From positions 1 through 64,000 of the forward strand of contig JAWPHD010004392.1 in assembly GCA_037043455.1 (NCBI GenBank): a stretch of DNA of 64,000 bases, in the 5' to 3' direction. Positions 55,800 to 64,000 of this stretch are shown piece by piece (position 1 is the stretch's first letter; the number at the start of each line of letters is the position of its first letter). This DNA is from Cyrtodaria siliqua (Eukaryota > Mollusca > Bivalvia > Adapedonta > Hiatellidae). A program made the position numbers and the translations under genes. Below the pieces are notes generated by a model that saw nothing but the letters and a program-made list of their open reading frames with translations, ran no database searches and had not been told where the DNA came from.

Positions 55800-56130
55800 A
55801 TACTACAATGACCACTGCATACCACATTTGTTACTAACATGTCCAAAGTACATCACATGTATAACTATCATGGCTACTCTTAACCTTATTTTCTACTAAC
55901 ATGACCACTGTATATTGCAAGTATTACTACCATGACCACTGATATCACATTTAGTACTACCATGACTACTAAGACTAAATACAACATTTATTACTACCAT
56001 GACCACTGAATACCCTATTCATTAATACCATGACCACTGAATACCCCATGTATTACTACCATGAGCTATGCATACTACATGTATTACTTCCATGACCACT
56101 GATACCATATTTATTAATAATACACCTCAT
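55800..56130 (+). repeat. 31-bp minisatellite, second locus
   Basis: Diverged units of 'TACTACCATGACCACTG', 'ATACCACAT.TATTACTA'. About ten units. Confidence 0.8.
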
Positions 56131-56924
56131 ATCAAACACCTATGTTAAATTTCCATAGACTGTTTTTTTCTCATTTGTGTAATTTATCATATCGCTTGTA
56201 ATGTCTCCATGGAGTGAGTCACTGAATGATAGTCTTTTTTGTAATGTCACCCCAGTATTATTACTGTCTTATGATTGTGAAGTCAAAGCAAGTTTATAAT
56301 TATGTATTGGGATGTCCTTTGCTGAACAGTGTATGTATACATGCTCAAATGAAAATCAGTGAACATTTACTAAAATGGCTGACACAGTTTGCACTGTCTG
56401 AAGATGATTTGAAGTTTACTCGTGAATTCACAGCTGAAGATTCCGAAAGAACACAAAGAACCATCCGCCAAAACGTATTTTCTAGGTGCTGAGAATTGTG
56501 ATTTTGAACAGAGATAAGTAACTATGTTTTCTCATGTTTTATTTCAAAGGAATATTTAGCAGAACCAAATATCTTTTTCAAACATATTTTTCAGTATAAT
56601 AAAATAAATATCCGTAGAATGTTGACAAATATTCACTGTCACCCTCACAGGATTGCAATATTTACATACTACCATGACCAATGTATATCCAATATGGAGC
56701 CATTATTTTTTATTATTTGTTTCAAGAACCATCAAGACAGAGAATAGCTGTAGGAGGAAGGGGAAAAATAAAAATAAACTATCAAATTCCCTATGGACAA
56801 GTAAAGTACCTAAATGCGTTTTGTCGTAGGAGGGTTCGTAAAACGAATTATCAAACAATAATGGCCATGATAATAATACAACCATGACTTATGTATACCA
56901 CATTAATTATAACCATGACTTTAT
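56131..56924. other. Non-coding region
   Basis: Two scattered 31-bp units near 56665 and 56880. An 88-codon frame at 56226-56492 has no recognised motif and is left uncalled. Confidence 0.45.
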
Positions 56925-57055
56925 TTGTGATGTCGTTTGCATTTTTTATTACTTTTGCCTTCTCGTTTGTCTGTTTGCGTGTTTGTTTTTGTGTTTTGTG
57001 GTTGACTGTCGTCCTTGAATGCTACTTTCCCTGTCTGATATTTTTATATTTCTTT
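56925..57055 (+). repeat. PLE tail scrap
   Basis: 'TTTGTGATGTCGTTTGCATT', 'TTACTTTTGCCTTCTCGTTT', 'GTTGACTGTCGTCCTTGAAT'. Closest to the fragment at 19620 in its unusual middle section, so the two represent a tail subtype. Confidence 0.75.
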
Positions 57056-57480
57056 ATATGAATATCATGTTCATTACTACCATGATCAATGTATACCAAA
57101 TTACTACCATGATCACTTATAATACTTTATACATCACATTTACCCCCACCATTGCCAGTGTATACCACATTTATAACTGCCATGACTAATGTATACCACA
57201 TGTATTACTACCATGACCTATGTACATCCCATTTATTACAACCATGAATACTATCACCGTCTTCTACAGCTCATTTCAACTGGAGATTTCGATAAACTTC
57301 TGAGCAGAAGTTGTGGGTGTAGCCAGATTGTGGTTAAACATCTCCATGTTGAATCCAGTGGCTGATGAAGTAGATCTACATGTATCATATAGACTGAAGA
57401 GGGAGCCAGATTATTGTTTGCCTCTAACTGGACTCACAGCCAGATTATTTTTTTCCAAGAATATGGGAGAAGGCTGGTAG
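57056..57480 (+). repeat. 31-bp units followed by the downstream module (copy 2)
   Basis: Diverged minisatellite units to about 57250, then the module shared with 50870-51090 ('GGAGATTTCGATAAACTTCT', 'AGACTGAAGAGG', 'CTCACAGCCAGATTATTTTT'). Confidence 0.75.
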
Positions 57481-58121
57481 CCTAATACTAAATGTAAAAC
57501 TTAAAGCTCTATTAAATACGTGCTTTCAAATGCGTTGGGGTGGAACAGGGGCTATGGCCATGTAATTATTATTCCACAACATGTGTTACATTATCGATCT
57601 CAAACTGATTTACTTATATTACCCGCCAAAAGACCTCGCCCCTCTCCCCGCCCCCGCGCACACTTATTATTTTTCAAGATGCAACTGCACTCACCCCTGG
57701 AATCTTGAATATCAACTAAACTAAAACCAGAAGAATCCGGACTACTCTCTAAATTACAGCTACATTACGCATAATATACTACTCAAAATTTGCTAAGGAT
57801 TACTTTGTTGGTGTCTAAATTTCTTGCTGAAATAAATAGCATTATTTCTATTGTACATGAATTTATTTAGGGCAGTGAATGGTCATGTGATCTCATGACT
57901 TGATTCAAATTGTGGAATTGTTGAAGTATCAATGATATTAATATCGTTATTGTGAATTAATTTCTAATAGAATTATATTGAAAAATAAAAGTGATCCTTA
58001 GCAAATTTGATTAGTATACATACGGTTAAACTGCACCCTATATTAAAATGTAGAATTTATGATACCTTACAAAAACAAAATCATATAGGCATTAAATAAA
58101 GTAGCTATCTTGCGGTAGAAC
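57481..58121. other. Non-coding AT-rich region
   Basis: Nothing recognisable. A short inverted pair, 'AATTTGCTAAGGATTAC' (57787) and 'GATCCTTAGCAAATT' (57992), brackets about 200 bp and may mark a small hairpin element. Confidence 0.45.
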
Positions 58122-58228
58122 TCCTCGGCATAGCGAGCCACAGTCTCCTCGGCATAGCGAGCCACAGTCTCCTCGGCATAGCGAGCCACAGTCTCATTGG
58201 CATAGCGAGCCACAGTCTCCTCGGCATA
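58122..58228. repeat. 24-bp minisatellite, 4.5 units
   Basis: Unit 'CCTCGGCATAGCGAGCCACA' plus GTCT. One unit reads CATTGG in place of CCTCGG. Confidence 0.92.
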
Positions 58229-58391
58229 GCCAGCAGTACATCACGGTATAAACAAATGATAGCCAGCAGTACATCACGGTATAAACAAATGATAGCCAGC
58301 AGTACATCACGGTATAAACAAATGATAGCCAGCAGTACATCACGGTATAAACAAATGATAGCCAGCAGTACATCACGGTATAAACAAATGC
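58227..58391. repeat. 33-bp minisatellite, 5 near-identical units
   Basis: Unit 'AGCCAGCAGTACATCACGGT' plus 'ATAAACAAATGAT'. It begins inside the last 24-bp unit at the shared 'GGCATAGC'. Both periods are multiples of 3. A minus-strand frame of 150 codons (58105-58557) therefore stays open, reading 11-residue CLYRDVLLAII and 8-residue MPRRLWLA repeats. Whether it is expressed is unknown. Confidence 0.92.
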
Positions 58392-59079
58392 TCATTTCTT
58401 CCATCACAAGTAGTCGGGGTCGAGTTTCAGTTTTGTTTGGACATAAGGCTGTCGAAACATTTAACTTGCGCAACTCCGGTAAAGTCTTGCCCTCCGCCCT
58501 GTAACATAGTTTATAATATTCGTATACTGTACGTGTGTATATTCGTGTGTGTGACAAGTCATGTGTCTTTACTTCGTTATGTGGTTGCTGTTAATGTGAA
58601 TCAAATTAATTAAATAACTGCATTGTTTAACATACAATTATATAGCAGTTGTCATCGATGATTAATTAAATACAAAAACAAATCTATTATTATCCATCTG
58701 GAACTTACAATACTTGTTTAACATCTTCCTGGTTGAGCAAACATGTTTTTAAATGTTAGTTGATCATATGCAAGGTATTTATCATCTTTTATTTCCTCCA
58801 GCTGTGAGGATTTCAACAGTTTACATAAATTGAATAATAAACGCAGACAAAACCAAAGAAAAAATGCAAATATCAAATACACAAATACAGTGAAAATCCT
58901 AGCGGCAGCACGTTTGACCTTACGTATGAAAAGTTAGCGTTACCTTGACAAAGATTTGCGTGAATGTTTTGCTTGTTGCAACTAACACGTGTTATTATAA
59001 ACACATCGGTTGCTATTGAAATTAATGTCATTTCTTTATATTTACTTCTTTTTCTTTTGTTTTTTCCATGGGTTTTGCG
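58392..59079. other. Non-coding AT-rich region
   Basis: Nothing recognisable beyond the end of the open frame described for the minisatellite. Confidence 0.5.
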
Positions 59080-59190
59080 CACAATATTACCTACTTATGT
59101 TTTAATTCATTCATTACATGGGGCCTTAAAACACCATTAAATATTCACTGACTCACTGACTGACTGACTCATTCATTCATTTATTACATG
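59080..59190 (+). repeat. LINE 3'-end fragment with short tandem tail
   Basis: 'GCGCACAATATTACCTA' and 'CCTTAAAACACCATTAAATA' resemble the 3' end of the LINE at 59803 ('GCGCACAATATGACCTA', 'CCGTAAAACACCATTC'). They are followed by (CTGA)n and (ATTC)n. Confidence 0.65.
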
Positions 59191-59221
59191 GGGCCTTATG
59201 ATAACTGCGTTTTAAAAAAGT

Positions 59222-59480
59222 TTGCTTGTTTTGTTTTTATGGTGTTTTACGTCATTTTCAGCGCAAGTGAGGTTATATATGACGGTCTATTTTTTTGTGG
59301 TGGAGGCAGACCGCCCATTGTTCCTGGGTAGAACCAGTACTGTACACCTCCCGCCATCCGTAAGAATCGACACTTCCTCACGTACAAGTCGACCCCCCAG
59401 TGGGATTCGAACCCGCAGAGGTGAGAGGCGACAAGGTTTACAACGCAACGTTGTTAACCACTCAGTCACGGAGACACCTT
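59222..59480 (-). mobile_element. SINE family A, full length
   Basis: Minus strand: A-box-like 'CCGTGACTGAGTGGTTAAC', B-box 'GCGGGTTCGAATCCC', body through 'TACTGGTTCTACCCAGGAAC' and 'CCTCCACCACAAAAA' to 'AAATGACGTAAAACACCAT' and (CAAA). With the copy at 26365, the best representative. Confidence 0.88.
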
Positions 59481-59802
59481 TGGATGTATAAGAGTGATCA
59501 TAAGCAAAATCTGTTGAAGACAACGACTACGCCAGACGGAAGACAGAATGTGATCCTAATAAAACATACCTTGAATTTCGAGGATAGAATAAAGAGTGGA
59601 GGGGAAATATCCACTTTACTTTGTTTTATAACATAAATCTTCATTCATCGAATGATGATGTTTCTAATGATATGTAGATATATTTTTATGACAGGCGTTG
59701 ACGCTCCTTTGAATTACAATTGCTGTACAATGAATGCTGGTTATAAAGTAAAAGGTACTATCGTTTTATCCATTGACATAACTTTTCATTTCATTGCAAT
59801 CA

Positions 59803-60456
59803 TATATTCAGGAATCTGATGATGACCATTTTGTAATCTTTTCTGATTCCCTTTCATCTCTTCAAGCACTGGGTAATATGAAACATGATAACCCAGTTGT
59901 GCTTCAACTTTTAGAAAAGTACAATTCTCTTATAATTGATAATGTTATTATTTTCTGCTGGCTTCCAAGCCATGTAGGAATACGTGGTAATGACAGAGCT
60001 GATAGTGCTGCTAAGGCAGCATTAGATTTACATATAACTAATACCAAATTACCTTATACTGATTTTAAAAGTTGTATTAACACATATATTCGTAACTCTT
60101 GGCAAGCCGCTTGGGATTTGTCAGTTAACAATAAACTCCATCCAATTAAACCGTTACTCGGAGAATGGCGTTCTTCTAGTAGACCCATTCGTCGAGAGGA
60201 AGTTGTTCTAGCCCGGTGCAGGATAGGGCATACACGTTATACTCATTCATATTTATTACAAGGTGAGCAATTACCGGAATGTATACCCTGCTTTGCACCG
60301 TTAACGGTCAAACACATCTTATTGGAATGTGTAGACTTTGATCCTATGCGTCAAAGGTACTACAATGTTAATACTATGAAAGAGTTATTTGATGCTGTAG
60401 ATTTTAGTCTTGTTTTAGATTTCCTGAAAGAGATCAGACTATATAAATCATTGTAA
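59803..60456 (+). pseudogene. LINE ORF2 C-terminus: partial RNase H and Cys/His motif
   Basis: The frame is open from the insertion point to TAA at 60454 (217 codons). FSDSLSSLQAL holds an RNase H catalytic Asp, and CWLPSHVGIRGNDRADSAAK holds the conserved His and the last Asp. The first catalytic Asp and Glu region lies upstream and was lost by truncation. A CIPC...H...EC motif (C-x2-C-x8-H-x4-C, about residues 180-200) closes the protein, as in many I-group LINEs. Intact frame indicates a young insertion, but it cannot be active. Confidence 0.85.
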
Positions 60457-60688
60457 TGTATTCTTGTATATATTTACTTGTTTATATACCCGTTGCCGGG
60501 CGTTTGTTGGTTTACATACATGGTTTATATTGCACCTTATCATCCCTTATTTTAATTTTATTTTTAATAGTTTTATCTTTATATATTTACATTAATTTTT
60601 AATTAATACTTAATTTTTCATATTTTTTTGGCGCACAATATGACCTATTTATGTGTCGACGTGCCGTAAAACACCATTCATTCATTCA
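59803..60688 (+). mobile_element. 5'-truncated LINE with 13-bp target duplication
   Basis: TTCATTGCAATCA occurs at 59790-59802 and 60689-60701. The insert opens mid-ORF, carries the RNase H and C-terminal part of ORF2, a T-rich 3' UTR, and ends 'GTGCCGTAAAACACC' with (ATTC)n. 5' truncation plus long target duplication is the signature of target-primed reverse transcription. RNase H plus a CCHC-like C-terminal motif fits the I/Nimb/Jockey-related group. Confidence 0.88.
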
Positions 60689-60701
60689 TTCATTGCAATC
60701 A

Positions 60702-61035
60702 ATAACAATGGAAGTACAGACAATACTGTAGTAAAGCTATATTTAGTATCATCCCAATATATATATAGTTTACATATTTGGTGCATGCGTACATGACATA
60801 AGATCATAACTCATCTCAGATAGCTTGATAATTAAGTCGTATAACATCTGATAATGCCGTATAACGTTTTGTTTAATACAAACAAGCAAGACAGATACGT
60901 GTTTCACAGCACTGCACACGCCGGCCAGTCGCAGGGTCCCATTTCATTCAGACACAGTCTCTGTTAACATATCATGTTAAAAAACAAACTATGAAAGAAA
61001 CCATCAAATGAAATGGGCTTCGGCTAATTTACCAT
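60702..61035. other. Non-coding spacer
   Basis: Nothing recognisable between the LINE and the PLE. Confidence 0.5.
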
Positions 61036-61932
61036 ATGTTAAAGGCTTCCTTATATTTTCGTCTGGATAACTTCTTTATAAGATACGGTAAAACAAATTA
61101 CCGCCAGGTTGTTGGTATTCCTATGGGTACTAACTGTGAGCCACTTGTTGCAGATTTGTTTTTGTACTGCTATGAAAGAGATTTTATGTTGAGTTTGTCA
61201 CCTGCTAGCCAGGGTGAAATTATTGATGCCTTTAATAATACTTCTCGGTATCTTGATGACATACTCAATATTGATAATCCGTTCTTTGCTCATATGGTTA
61301 CTAACATTTATCTACCAGAGCTCACGTTGAATAAAGCCAACAGTTCGGATACAGTAGCAGCATTTTTCGATCTTCATCTCTCGATTTCAAATGATTGTAT
61401 TCATACTAAAATCTATGTTAAGAGAGATGATTTCAATTTTAACATCGTCAACTTTCCACACCTGGATGGAGATGTACCTCGTGCTACCTCATACGGGGTG
61501 TATATCTCCCAACTCATTCGATTTTCTAGAGCGTGTAATGATGTTATAGACTTCAATGATCGAAATCAAGTTATTACAAGTAAACTTCTTCAGCAGGATT
61601 CTCGTTATCACAAACTACGTAGATCTTTCTCTAAATTCTACCGCCGCAATGAGGGCCTGCTGGAAAGGTACACCAACCTTAAAACACTTTTGCGACTAGG
61701 CATATCACGACCCTCCTTTTATGGAGATGTGGTTTATAAACTTCGAAAGTTAAAGGGGTCTGACGGGTTTCCTGACCGCTTTACAAATTTAATCAGGAAG
61801 TTCGTCAGAAAAGGATATAACCCTTTGGTTTTACAGCGCACTGCATGTTTAGTGATTGTCCCCTCTACAGTCAGTCATTACGCTTCACTTTTCACTTGTG
61901 CGATGACTGGACTACCTCTTGGGACTCTATGA
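61036..61932 (+). CDS. Penelope-like element reverse transcriptase, C-terminal 298 codons
   Basis: An open frame from an in-frame ATG at a 5'-truncated copy. FIRYGKTNYRQVVGIPMG and ADLFLYCYERDFML are fingers/palm motifs near residues 14-53. SRYLDDILNIDNPFF, near residues 75-90, holds the YLDD catalytic pair. A thumb-like region (LRRSFSKFYRR, LKTLLRLGISRPSFYGDVVY) and KLRKLKG follow. No GIY-YIG endonuclease is visible: the frame ends at TGA shortly after ACLVIVPSTVSHYASLF. It is the best-preserved PLE coding region here, but lacks the N-terminal half, so it is not active. Retrotransposition by PLE proteins copies their RNA into nuclear DNA. Confidence 0.85.
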   Translation: MLKASLYFRLDNFFIRYGKTNYRQVVGIPMGTNCEPLVADLFLYCYERDFMLSLSPASQGEIIDAFNNTSRYLDDILNIDNPFFAHMVTNIYLPELTLNKANSSDTVAAFFDLHLSISNDCIHTKIYVKRDDFNFNIVNFPHLDGDVPRATSYGVYISQLIRFSRACNDVIDFNDRNQVITSKLLQQDSRYHKLRRSFSKFYRRNEGLLERYTNLKTLLRLGISRPSFYGDVVYKLRKLKGSDGFPDRFTNLIRKFVRKGYNPLVLQRTACLVIVPSTVSHYASLFTCAMTGLPLGTL

Positions 61933-62244
61933 TTGTACCTACTGAAACCCCAACTAATGGAGGTGGGTGCATGAGATTTCGTCCCTCGGGTTTTCTGGTC
62001 GTACCCTTGATTGGTTTTCTCTTTAGCTGCAACTACTATGGTTGTTCAGTACGATTCTGGATACATCCTGAGATGTTTATTATTGTGTATGTGTTTCTTT
62101 AGTTAGTTTCTCTGGATGTGGACTTTATTATTAGAGAATTCTTTTTGTTGGGATGTAGTTTTGTTTACACTGTCTTGTTTATTTGGGCACTGAAGACAGG
62201 ATAATAGCGAGGATTGTGCGCATATAAAATCGATTCAAGCTAAC

Positions 62245-62282
62245 CAGTAGGCCGTATCGCCTACTGACCGTTCCAAGTCGGT
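62245..62282 (+). ncRNA. Paired hairpins conserved in PLE tails (structured RNA candidate)
   Basis: Hairpin 1: CAGTAGGC/GCCTACTG, 8 bp, 6-base loop. Hairpin 2: ACCG/CGGT with loop TTCCAAGT. In the other subfamily the same place holds CAGCGGC/GCCGCTG (6632) or CAGTGGCC/GGCCACTG (19629) directly followed by ACCGTTCCAAGGCGGT. Pairing is kept while the sequence changes. Role unknown; it may mark RNA for the element's own enzyme. Confidence 0.5.
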
Positions 62283-62330
62283 AACCCTGTCTTCACCACT
62301 CTTTCTGTTGTTTTTTGTCTACAAATGCCT

Positions 62331-63640
62331 ACAGGTTAGCTTGAATCGATTGTATGTGTACACAATCCTCGCTATTATCCTGTCTTCAGCGCCCAAATAG
62401 ACAATACAGTGTAAACAAAACTACATCTCATCAAAAGGAATTCTCTAACAATAAAGTCCTCATCCAAAGAAATTAACGAAAGAAGCACTATGATGATGTT
62501 GTAAAGCTATATAAAATACAAAATAAGAAACATCTCAGGATGTATCTAGAATTGTACAGAACAACCGCAGCAGTTGCAGCCAAAGAGAAACCAATCTAGG
62601 GTACGACCAGAAAAAGCTCTTGCACCTACCTCCCTTGGTCGGGGTTTCAGTAGGTGCAATCATAGAGTCCCAAGAGGTTGTCTAGTCATCACATAATGGT
62701 AAAGTGATGCGTAGTGACCGACTGTAGAGGGGTCAATCACTAAACATGCAGTGCGTTGTAATTCTAAAGGGTCTTACCTTTTTCTGACGAACTTTCTGAT
62801 TAATTTTATGAAGTGGTCAGGAAACCCGCCAGATCCATTCAACTTCAGAAGTTTATAAACCACATCTCCATAATAAAGGTTGAGATATTCCTATTCGCAG
62901 AAGTGTTTTAAGGTTGGTGTTGTACTTCTCCAGTAGGTTTTCGTTGTGGCGGTAGAATTTTGAGAAAAATCTACGTAGTTTGTGATAAAGAAAACCCTGC
63001 TGAAGAAGTTTACTTGTAATAACTTGATTTCGATCATTGAAGTCTATAACATCATTACAAGCTCTAGCAAAACGAATGAGCAGGGAGATATAAACCCCGT
63101 ATGATGTAACACGAGGTACATCTCCATCCAGGTCTGGATAGTTAACGATGTTAAAGTTGAAGTCATCTCTCTTATCATAGATTTTAGTATGTATGAAATC
63201 ATTAGAAATCGAGAAATCAAGATCGAGGAAAGCTGCTTCTGTACCCGAACTGTTGGCTGTATTTAACGTGAGCTCTGCTGGATAAATGCTAGTAACCATA
63301 TGAGCAAAGAAATATTATCAATATTGGGTATGTCATCTAGATACCGAGATGTATTATTAAACGCATAAATAACTAAACTCTGGCTAGCAGGTGAAAAACT
63401 CAACATAAAATCCCTTGCATAGCAGTATAAAAACAAATCTGCGACAAGTGGCCCACGGTGAGTACCCATAAGAATACCAACAACCTGACGGTAAACAGTT
63501 TTACCGTATCTAATAAAGATGTTATCGAGAAGGAAAGATAGACTTAGAGGTTGAAGGTCATATGCACTATAGTTCGTGTCCGCTCCATATCTCTTAAACC
63601 GCTTGAGGGATTTTGAAATAACTTGGCACAAATGTTCACC
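62331..63640 (-). pseudogene. PLE copy, minus-strand member of the tail-to-tail pair
   Basis: The minus strand mirrors 61036-62250: tail from 62331 (starting in the first arm of hairpin 1), C-terminal coding, thumb, then palm with SRYLDDIPNID at about 63310-63345 and GPLVADLFLYCYARDFML near 63405-63455. A frameshift near 63300 splits the frame, and GTN-to-GTH and other substitutions affect conserved sites. It is broken but closely related to its partner. Confidence 0.85.
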
Positions 63641-63845
63641 ATATCGGGACGACGTGCAGAGCGCAACTTCCAGCCCCGTCTGTTCAAGGTCACACTTAGA
63701 GGTCGAAGGTCATATGCACTATATTTTGTGTCCGCTTCATATCTCTTAAAACGATTAAAGGATTTTTAAATAACTTGGCACACATGTTCACCATATCGAG
63801 ACGACGTGCAGAGTGCAACTTTCAGCCAGGTTGGTTCATATGTAT
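63539..63845 (-). repeat. Direct duplication of about 150 bp at the 5' side of the minus-strand PLE
   Basis: 'TTAGAGGT.GAAGGTCATATG', 'GTGTCCGCT.CATATCTCTTA' and 'CACCATATCG.GACGACGTGC' occur at 63543-63660 and again at 63702-63815. Confidence 0.8.
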
Positions 63846-64000
63846 TACACTGAGAGTCTGTGGGGAGATGTATGTTTTTGTTACAAAAACAAACCCGTCT
63901 AGTTTAATTGTGGTTGTAATGAACAGTTACACCCCAACTGCAAGGGACTGCATAATATGTAAACTAATGCATACGAGTAGACATCAATGAACTTACAGAC
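63846..64000. other. Window end, non-coding
   Basis: Nothing recognisable. Confidence 0.4.

Larger units (their letters stand above)
61036..62320 (+). mobile_element. PLE copy, plus-strand member of a tail-to-tail pair
   Basis: The coding part is followed by a 3' tail whose architecture matches the solo tails but with different sequence: 'GGGATGTAGTTTTGTTTACA', 'GGCACTGAAGACAGGATAAT', then hairpin 1 (62245-62266), hairpin 2 (62267-62282) and 'TAACCCTGTCTTCACCACTC'. It represents a second PLE subfamily. Confidence 0.85.

Noticed and set aside
62200..62340. Hammerhead ribozyme in the PLE tail
   Set aside because: Known in other PLEs, but neither strand here shows the CUGANGA and GAAA core in the right arrangement; the conserved text is CTGACCGTTCCAAG.

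Overview
The window reads as AT-rich nuclear DNA from a mollusc, most likely a bivalve. The case rests on tRNA-headed SINEs, Penelope-like elements (PLEs), a Kolobok-type transposon, a Ty3/gypsy remnant, and core-repeat modules of about 150-165 bp that resemble bivalve 'pearl'-type elements. The species cannot be fixed from sequence alone. There is no bacterial-style gene packing, no rRNA or tRNA gene and no CRISPR array. Edges of repeats were judged by eye and are usually good to about 10-20 bases. Exact edges are given where target duplications, splice sites or terminal repeats define them.

Layout. 0-9 kb: SINE copies, core-repeat arrays, two PLE tails and simple repeats. 9.1-11.7 kb: the one convincing host gene, a minus-strand multi-exon secreted protein with peritrophin-type chitin-binding domains, its own TATA box, and exons joined by phase-1 introns. 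12-23 kb: fragments of a structured element here called FB1, PLE tails, MITE remnants, core-repeat arrays and SINEs. 23.4-25.1 kb: an old direct duplication. 27.8-29.9 kb: a 26-bp satellite of about 2.1 kb containing a 260-bp higher-order duplication. 31.3-34.1 kb: a core-repeat array split by a 2.3-kb TTAA-flanked transposon with a THAP-domain reading frame and an opposed acidic, P2X7-ballast-like exon. 34-39 kb: a 55-base G run, PLE remains, a PLE-derived 36-bp minisatellite and SINEs. 40.3-41.0 kb: a cluster of hairpin elements. 43.4-48 kb: MITE, foldback, PLE tails and a decayed PLE. 48.2-50.4 kb: an internally deleted Ty3/gypsy element inserted in a 31-bp minisatellite. 51.7-53 kb: two inverted copies of a long-TIR MITE. 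54.5-57.5 kb: a second copy of the core-repeat plus 31-bp-array composite. 58.1-58.4 kb: a compound minisatellite. 59.8-60.7 kb: a 5'-truncated LINE with target duplication. 61.0-63.6 kb: two PLE copies arranged tail to tail.

Apart from the chitin-binding gene, nearly all coding signal belongs to mobile elements, and most of those copies are broken. The best leads for something not in a standard catalogue are two repeat families whose short hairpins keep pairing through compensatory base changes. One is the PLE 3' tail, present as about 15 copies, many without any reverse transcriptase. The other is FB1, about 520 bp, one copy of which is bounded by an 18-bp direct repeat of its own start, as expected from a tandem or circular intermediate. 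Neither fits the hammerhead ribozyme core, so any structured-RNA role is inference.
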